A DNA stretch of 64,000 bases, from contig NC_061802.1 of the NCBI RefSeq assembly GCF_021462225.1, positions 9,071,859 to 9,135,858 on the forward strand, in the 5' to 3' direction. A program made the translations under genes and the position numbers. Positions within the stretch are counted from its first letter, which is position 1. Each line of letters opens with the position of its first letter. Shown in pieces: positions 36,801-45,800 of this stretch. The notes under the pieces were generated by a model that saw only the letters and a list, made by a program, of their open reading frames with translations, was not told where the DNA came from and did not search any database. The DNA is from Girardinichthys multiradiatus (Eukaryota > Chordata > Actinopteri > Cyprinodontiformes > Goodeidae).

Positions 36801-39800
36801 GTGCAGCTAAACAGGATTTCAACACAAAGACAAAGAATTTTAACCTCTTATATCAGCAGTTAAAATGCTTTTTGTGCTTAATGCTGTTACCATTACCAAG
36901 CACGTATTCTCGGTAGATAAGGAGCGGCTTACCTGTGAGATTTCCAAAAGGCTGCCAACATTTCCACATCCAGTATGAGAGACAGAACTGGACTTTTCTA
37001 AAGGATAAAACGGAGCAACTTTACTGTAATTTGTCCAGCTTCCTGTCATTTGGTGGTGTCTAACTTCCTGCTGAGGCAGCCGTCCTCAACAACACTGTGT
37101 CTGCTGTGGACCACTTCCGATTCCTAGGAACCACCATTCAAAACCTGAGATGTTCCTCATACATAGACAATGTTTGGAAGAAGGCCCAGCAGTGACTGTA
37201 CTTCCTGAGGCAACTCAAGAAGTACAACCTTCCACATGAGCTGCTGGTCATCTTCTACACTGCCATCATTCAGTCTGTCCTGTCTTTGTCCATCTTAGTG
37301 TGGTTTGGTTCACCTACAAAACAGGACAGGTCCAAACTACAATGAACAATCTGGGCTACACAGAGAATCATCAGGGCTGACTTTCCCTCTATCCTGGACT
37401 TATACAGATCTAGGGTCAGAAAAAGGGCAACTAAAATATCTGCAGAACTGATACACCCTGCACACAAGCTGTTTAGGTTTTTACCTTCAGGTGGCGCTAC
37501 AGAGCGCTGTCTGCTAAAACCAACCACCACAGAGACAGTTTCTTCCCCCAGGATGTTTCTCTGATGAACACTTGATAGTCCGAGCTTCAGAACAACACCA
37601 GCAAAGTTTACCGGAGTCAAATTCCTTGTTTGTCTGTACAAACTTGGCAATAAACCTGATCTGATTCTGATTCTTATTACTGTGTTTTTTCAAACACCTC
37701 TCTTATACTGACAATACATAGCTGAGTCTTTACTCAGTAAAAGGTTCCACTCCAAGGTGTGCTGTTGTTATTTTGTTGTTGGTATGATGCCTTCATTGAC
37801 AGGAAAAAAGATTGCATGTTTAGTATTCACCCCACCAATCAGGGCTAGTCAAACACAAAAGAGTCCAATTTGAGTCACTGCTTTAGTTCTTAGTACATCT
37901 CTTGTAAAAATTGTCTTATATTAGATTGATATGTCTCTTCTTCAGCTCCTGAACGTGGGCCTGATTTCTGGAGAATGCGTCAAGATGATCCACACAGAAG
38001 CCAGTCTAGCATCACTCTGCTATTTGAGGTAAACAAAGCATATTGCTTGGGTTGTAACGACACATCCAGCCCACAAGGTGAGAAGTTGCACAATAATGGG
38101 TTCACAAAGACCCAGAAGACCAGAAGATATTTTAGCAATATTTTGGGGAAATCAAGAATCAAATTTTTTGTCCACAAAAAAATGTTTTCTCCAATCACAA
38201 ATGCTAAGTGCAGAATCTTTAATCAGTGTACAATAATTCATGAAAAGTATTGAAAATGGTCCCACTTGTTTTTTCACAAATGGAGTAAAGGGTTTATTTA
38301 CATAAAACTATGTTTTAAGGAATTTATGTTTGATGCAGAATTATCCATTTCAGATTTATTCAAGTGTTTTAGATTTTGAACTAAATGAATTCAAATGCAG
38401 TCCTATCTTGATAAAAAAAAATGAAATCACAGTTTAAGGAAGTGCTCTGAAGCAGATGCCTGCGTTAGCCTCATAAGCAGCTAACAGTTGGCTATGTGCG
38501 ATTTTCTTAGACTTCTCCATATGTTGTGTGTTACACAGAGCAATGTTGCTTTTTTCTACCAGGTTTCAAAAATTCACACAGACCAACAATTTAATACTGG
38601 TGGGACAGCTTCAATCCCTTTGTAATGAGTGATATCAGCCAGCTTGATGAGCAATGCAATAAAGCACGAAGCATTCCCTTGCTAACTTCAAAATAAGTCT
38701 CTAACATGGATACAACAGGATTTCAAGCTAAAATCACTCTTATTCATATTCGTGACTCAAAATAATTATTTACACTTTACCAGGTGAAGTTACATGCTGC
38801 ACAGCATGAGAGACAGACTTCACTTTGACACAAAATATTGCAAGATCTTGTGTTAAATAATACCTTATAAATATATTAGTTATTAGCAAAATTCAAAGGA
38901 AGATGAACCTGAGCCTTGCCAAAGCAATGCTCGACAAGAGATTCTCCAAAACGAATTTTAGCTCAGGTTTTATCTGACAACTATTACCTTCTGCAGCCTG
39001 TATTTCAGGTTTAAGGAATACACAGTTAGGGCAAAGCAAGACACGTGTGGGGAGACAAACTGCTTCATTGTTGCTGTGATTTGTATAAAGTGGATTTCAA
39101 TGCCCTTAATTTTAATGTTCTTTGAATTTCCTTTCACAGTACACATATACACCTCAGAGAACGTTTTTATTAATCCTCGCTTCGGAAAGCATTTCAAAAT
39201 TATTGAAATGCAAATGCGTCAGAAAATCTACATTTTGTTAATTATATGGGATAATGTAGACAGGGTCTCGGTTTCTCACTTCGTTGTAGGTAAATTTTGG
39301 TCCATTCTTCAGTTTTGTTTCAGTTGGCGTACGCTTGTGCTGCCATATTCGTTTCAGTGAGAAGAGACTTGCTTCTGGCAACCATTTCGTACAGCTCATG
39401 ATTGATCAGGCTGTTTCTAGCTGTATTATCATGAGCTTTACCATTTAACTTGCTAAACTTGGCCTGTATAGTCAGATGGGTGATGGGGTTGGATTCACTG
39501 GGACATCCACTCCTGAGAAGATTTATTAAATTTTTTCAACTTTAGAATAATATTTCTTAATATAGAATCAGGAACTTCCGATTCTTTAGAAATGACTTCA
39601 TAACCCTTCCCAGATTAATGGTCAACAGTATTTTGGGATCACAGTTGTCATTTTCGTCCTAGGCATTGTGTTAACACACATCTGGAAGTTCCAGGCCAGA
39701 AAAAAACTAAATTGTTGCTTTTATGGAGGTAGTCACACCTACTGATAACAATGTTAATCTAGTGCATTTGATTTTCAGCAGCGTTTTTTATTTCTGTACT

Positions 39801-42800
39801 TTGTTGTGTTATGGAGTGGCTGCCACAGGATCAGTATGCTGTTAGAAAAGTGCAGTCATTCACCACAATCTGAGTTAGAAAATTAATCTGATCAACTGTT
39901 AAACAGCAGTAATGTGATGTAATATTGTAGCTACTAGCCAATAGTGCTGTGCTTCTCTTGGTTTTTTATAAATCCTAGAAATAAAAATTCTCCACTGTTA
40001 AATGTCACAAGGTTAGGGACCTCTGACATGAGTGCTTCTAATTAAAAATATTGGAATTAGAGTGCAATAGTCACCGAAAGAATAAATCTTTACCTTTGTT
40101 TTCCAGTCTTTCCCAGCAAATTGGAACTCCTACTGTGTGGATGGATTTATTGTCCAGCACCAGGCCTCGAACGGATCTGTGCTGAGGAGGCAGATCGATA
40201 TGGTGTCCTCCTACAGCTTTGAGTGGAATCAGGAGCTCCATTTTGTGACAGTGGAAGCCTACAATAGTCTAGGGAGCTCTGTTAACAACGTCAACATGAC
40301 GCTGGAGAAAGAACCTAAACGTAAGAAAGAAGGACTTAAAAGGGCATTTCAGCAGTCCCTGAGGGAAGGTAATCTACTTAGTGCGCAACATTGAGAGGCT
40401 CAGCTGCTCTGATGTGGACCTGTTCTGGAGGGAAATATTCAGTCATTGTTTAACTAGAACTACTGGAACAATCTAAATTTAAATTCTTTGCTAAAGTAAG
40501 ATAATATCAGATGAATCTGCGGAGTGCATTTTTATTAAGGCTCTTGGTAAACATTTACATAATAGTCTTAATTTTCTTCTACAGTTTATGAATGACTAAA
40601 ATACCCACAAGTTTCTAGACAAGTAAAATTTTTGACCAGGATGTTCTGTGAAAAAAAGACAGTTACTGGTGAACGGGTAATTGATGTGATTATCATACAT
40701 ACATACAAAAAAATGCTCCTTTAGAAATAAGTAGAAACATTTTCAAATAGTTGGAAAATGAGACCACCCTGAGACATTGTTTTACTCAAATTAACAATTT
40801 AGAAAATATGGCATTTTATCAGGAGCACAGCACAAATATCCTACAGAAAACATTGTTGTGAAATAAGACCTTTATTGCTTTCATACCCTGATGAAGAAAT
40901 GTACAGATTTAACTCAATTCATTTAAACATTCTCTCTGTAGAAGAACCTTGACTGAGCCCACAGCACCACAGACAAACAGGTGGCCAGTATGGTCTTTGT
41001 TTTACTGCTGTTTCACTGTGAACACCTATTTAAGGAAGGAAACTGACATTTTTAGTGAAAACTTAAATTCATCCGATCACATCCAGATTTTAAAAGATTC
41101 CATGATATACCATATTTTATTCCTTATATGACCCATTCCTTATATGATACCATTAGTGATAGTCAGAGCTAACTGGGATTAGCTGAGAAACATGTTGATA
41201 TTTTCCTGCAGGAAAACATTTTCTGTGGATTTAAAAGGACATTCTGACAGACTGAACATTTTCAGATACTGATAACCAGAAATAGCGAGATTTTGTGATG
41301 AGTCAGAAACCTTCCTGTTACATTAACAGATGTGTTTTAGTCCAGTTTACTGTAACCTGTTTACCACCAGAATAATGTGTACCCTTATTAATGCCTGGCA
41401 GCTATTAGCGTGATATCCGTGTTTTAGATAATATAACACACAGGTGAAGTACCAGGGTGCATTTAATGACAGGGTTGTCTGTGTTGTTTGCCTTCATGAT
41501 TAAAGTAGTAGAAGCTTGCAGTGCAGAAATTATTTTTCATTTCCTCAGAAAATGGACAGGTATGTAATTATTCTGAGAACACTATTGGAAAAATTACCAT
41601 TAGAAATAGGTCCTAAAGAACATATGTTCCTTGTTTTCCTTTTCCCTTGTTTATTTCATCGACTTTTATTCGTAGAGCACTTTTTATGTAGCAGGCTGAC
41701 ACAAAGCGCTATAACTAAGATAAAACAAGTGGAAGAGTATTAAGTAAATCAATATTATAAATACTAGATCTGCACAACTTATGGAATCACGATCATCATC
41801 ATCATATTGCAGTCACAAGGAGCTGTAGGATGCCAGGCATTGATGCTCTGCATATCAATAATATTGTTAATATTGACCAGTCGGATGGATTCAAACTGCC
41901 CTTAATGTTCACACCTGATGTATATCTTTGGTGGCTGAGAGGCTAAAGATCAGGAAGAGGGTGTGTAAGGGTAGGTTAATCATAATCTGTATTGTCATCG
42001 CAATTTTCAACAATAATATCGCAATTAAACCTTTTTCTGATATTAAGCTGCCCTAGTAAATAATACCCAAAGGAGGATAAAAAAGTGAAATTAAACAAAA
42101 ATTTCATTCAACTGTTGAAAAAATATTGCAATAAAACAAAATAAGTAAGAATGGTAAATCAATATGAAGTCAAACTAAACATGCAATAATACAAACATAA
42201 TTATTTTAAAGATTTAAAGAAACTGTCATACAAAATACAGTTACAGACACTACAAAAACCTTTTTTCAGTCACAGACATTAACTCAGACTTCACACTTTC
42301 CATGTGTGACATCAAGGAAACAGAGTCAGGCAAGATATAAGGAAGACTTTTTATTCAGTGTATGCATGTAAAAAACTGGTTTCAACTGTAGGCTAGGACC
42401 TGGCATATTACAGAATTATGCTGTCAACCTTAGGGGGTTATAAATATATACTATAGATAAGCTAGTAGACAATAAAAATAAAAAACAAAGAGTTTTAAAA
42501 ATGCTGGTATAGGAAATGAAAACAGCTGTGCTGAGCCAAAGATATGTAGAGCAGTGCACTGGGTTCCAGCAATGTGCATATGTGTAAGGTGTTCAGATGT
42601 ATCTGCAAGTAAACATTAGTAAATTATAAGAATAGGTCTACAACCGTATAAAATAATAGCTGAATTTATTTATTAATGCTCTCCAAATAAACAAAATCTT
42701 GAGTTCCCCTTAATTTGTTTAATGTTCATCAAAATCAATCCACAAGTACCATTTGACTGCATTGCTTCTTTTCCTTTACTGCAGGCCGCTGTGTCCATTC

Positions 42801-45800
42801 GTTCCACGTTTCGTTAATAAACAGCACCTGTGTGTTCTTGTCTTGGAGCCTGTTGCATATCAGCTCTGTCCCTCTGTTCATGGTGGTTCAGTGGTTCCCA
42901 ACAAAGCAGCAGGACTCAGAAGACTTTGGTCTGAGTGGACAAACGTGGGCCAGACTTCCCTACACTGATCCCCCTGCCCATTTACCAGGTAAATCATTCT
43001 CTCAAATCTGTGATTGTTTGCTATATGCAACAGCAGGTTTCCTCTGTTTTCTCTTGTAACCAGCTGTATGTTTTAATGTATCTTTTAAAGGAGATTTTTT
43101 TAGCTCAGAGGAGTATGGCTTCCACTTGTATCCTGTGTTTGCTGATGGAGAAGGGGAACCGATGTTCACGCTACGTATGTTCTTTGTTTTCACTTCTAGT
43201 TCTGTATGCAATAAACTGCCTGCATGCACATTGTATTGTTAAATATCTGATGTGAATTTACACTTTAAAACAGTGAAGACAGGAGATCCTCCTGCCTACA
43301 TGACGCTGGTGTTCATCTCCATCCTTTGCATTGGCGTGTTTGTCACCCTGGTTCTCTCCCAAAACCAGTAAGTGCTTGTTTTGGTCACAGGGATCTTTGA
43401 AAATAATCTTATGTTTTTATGTGGGTGTTAATTGGAGATCAGTGTAAACAGAATCTGTCTTTCAGGCAGACATCTGTAAGAAATTATTAATGATGTTAAT
43501 CTCTGCTGTATTGTCTAATTGAGGTCCCTGACACACTGTCTAGGAAAAATTAGAAGAGTGACATTTAACAGGTTAAGGGGTGTAATTACATTTGATGTTT
43601 GCCGATCAGAGGTTAAGGAATCAGACAGGAGAGTGGATTGGAGACGGAGTTGTTTCATACAAGAATCAACCTAAATATTTGCTTTTTGTGTTTGCAGGAT
43701 GAAAAAAATTGTGTGGAAGGAGGTTCCAAACCCGAACAAATGCTCATGGGCTAAAGCACTAGACTTTAAAAGGGTAAAAGAACGATCTATGGAAGTAAAT
43801 CTCCACTGACATATGAGTTAGAGTCTACAAAGCTACGAAGTAATTAGAAAGACTAAAAAAATGACAAAATGGCTGAATAAGATCATCTTAGCCGATTTTA
43901 AAAACAGACATTTAGACAATATATTTGCATATTTAAGTCAGCAGAACAAGCATTTGTTTAACTGCTTTAATCAAAAATTAATAATAAAACACAGCAAGTC
44001 CGAGGCCATGGTACTCGACCAGAAAAGGGTGGCTTGTCCTCTTCAGGTTGGAGGGGAGTTCCTGCCTCAAGTGGAGGAGTTTAAGTATCTCGGGGTCTTG
44101 TTCACGAGCGAGGGAAGAATGGAGCGGGAGATCGACAGACGGATCGGTGCGGCTGCCACAGTAATGGGGGCGCTGTGCCGGTCCATTGTGGTGAAGAGAG
44201 AGCTGAGCCGAAAAGCAAAGCTCTCAATTTACTGGTCGGTCTACGTTCCTACCCTCACCAATGATCATGAACGTTGGGTCATGACCGAAAGAACGAGATC
44301 ACGGATACAAGCGGCTGAAATGAGCTTCCTCCGTAGGTGGCCGGGCACTCCCTTAGAGATAGGGTGAGGAGCTCGGCCATCCGGGAGGAGCTCGGAGTAG
44401 AGCCGCTGCTCCTCCACATCGAGAGGAGCCAGTTGAGGTGGCTCGGGCATCTATACCGGATGCCTCCTGGACGCCTTCCTCGGGAGGTGTTCCAGGCACG
44501 TCCCACCGGGAGGAGGCCCAGGGGACGGCCCAGGACACGCTGGAGGGACTATGTCTCTCGGCTGGCCTGTGAATGCCTTGGGCTCCCCCTGGAGGAGCTG
44601 GAGGAGGTGTCTGGAGAGAGGGACGTCTGGGCGTCTCTGCTGAATCTGCTGCCCCCGCGACCCGGTCCTGGATAAGCGGAAGACGACGAACGAACGAACA
44701 CAGCAATTATTTGTCAAATAATGAATCCATTCCCATGTCCGAAATGAAAATTGCCATGTAATGCTGTAAAAGTGGCAGAATATTTCATTAATTAAGGCAT
44801 GGCTTAGGCCTATTTTGGTCAATAAGTCTGATCTCAACTTCCCTAACAAGGTTACCAAGCCTTATCTGAATTGGATAGCCTGCAGCGGTGTAAAAATGTC
44901 ACTTTAGAGATCTGCTTTGACTTGGTAGACAGAATATGAAGAACCAACCCCTCTAAAATCACAGTATATAACCGGGAGGTACTGATTGACATCTTAAAAG
45001 CTCAAATAATAACTGAATTGCGACCCCAAATCACCGGTGAATTAAAAAGGAAATATAGATGAAGGACAGGAACATAGCAGAGAAATCGAGAGAGAGAAAG
45101 AGAGAGACGGAAGTTCAAGCCATCCTTTGATGATAAATGGCCTTACCCGTACAGTGTTTTATCAAGTCCGAGGACTCCAAAGCTCTTTACACTAAAATTA
45201 GTAATCCACCCATTCATACACACTTCATACACTGACAGGCTACCACAGCTGCCATGGGACAGACTGACAGAAGCGAGATCACCATACAATCAGCGCCACC
45301 AGGCCTTTATGACCACCATCAGCAGGCAAGGCGGGTGAAGTGTCTAGGCGGAGCAGGGGTTTAGACCAGCAACCCACCGGTTACAGGACGAACCCCTACC
45401 ACTGTGTCCAACGCCATAATAATAGAGAACATCTGAGCTCTGGAAAACAAAATGGATTCACTTCAAGTGCTAACAAGAACTCATTCACAGTATTAGGAAA
45501 GGAGCATTATGTGTTTCACTGACACGTGGCTAGATGATCCTATCCCTGACTTCAATGACTCTCTGCCCAGCTTACAGACATTTAGAGACAAGCAGGAAAA
45601 TCAAAGGAGTTGGATTAGCAATACTTGTCAACAACTGATGGTGTAATACTGTGAAATACAGTATTTGAAGGCCAATTGTTGAACTGTTAGCTGTAAGATT
45701 TCATCCATATTAAATTCCAAGGGAATTCACCAGTGTTAACGTAGCAACACATGCCCTCATCAGCAGTTGCTGACTCTGGATGTGGTGTCATCAGCTTAGT

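Noticed and set aside
37485..37512. CTCF-like AGGTGGCGCT inside a LINE fragment
   Set aside because: Only part of the core fits and it lies in coding-derived LINE sequence.
40321..40394. Exon 14 frame open past its donor, possible soluble receptor
   Set aside because: Read-through would add about 24 basic residues and stop at 40392. No poly(A) signal lies close by and the donor is strong, so I do not claim an isoform.
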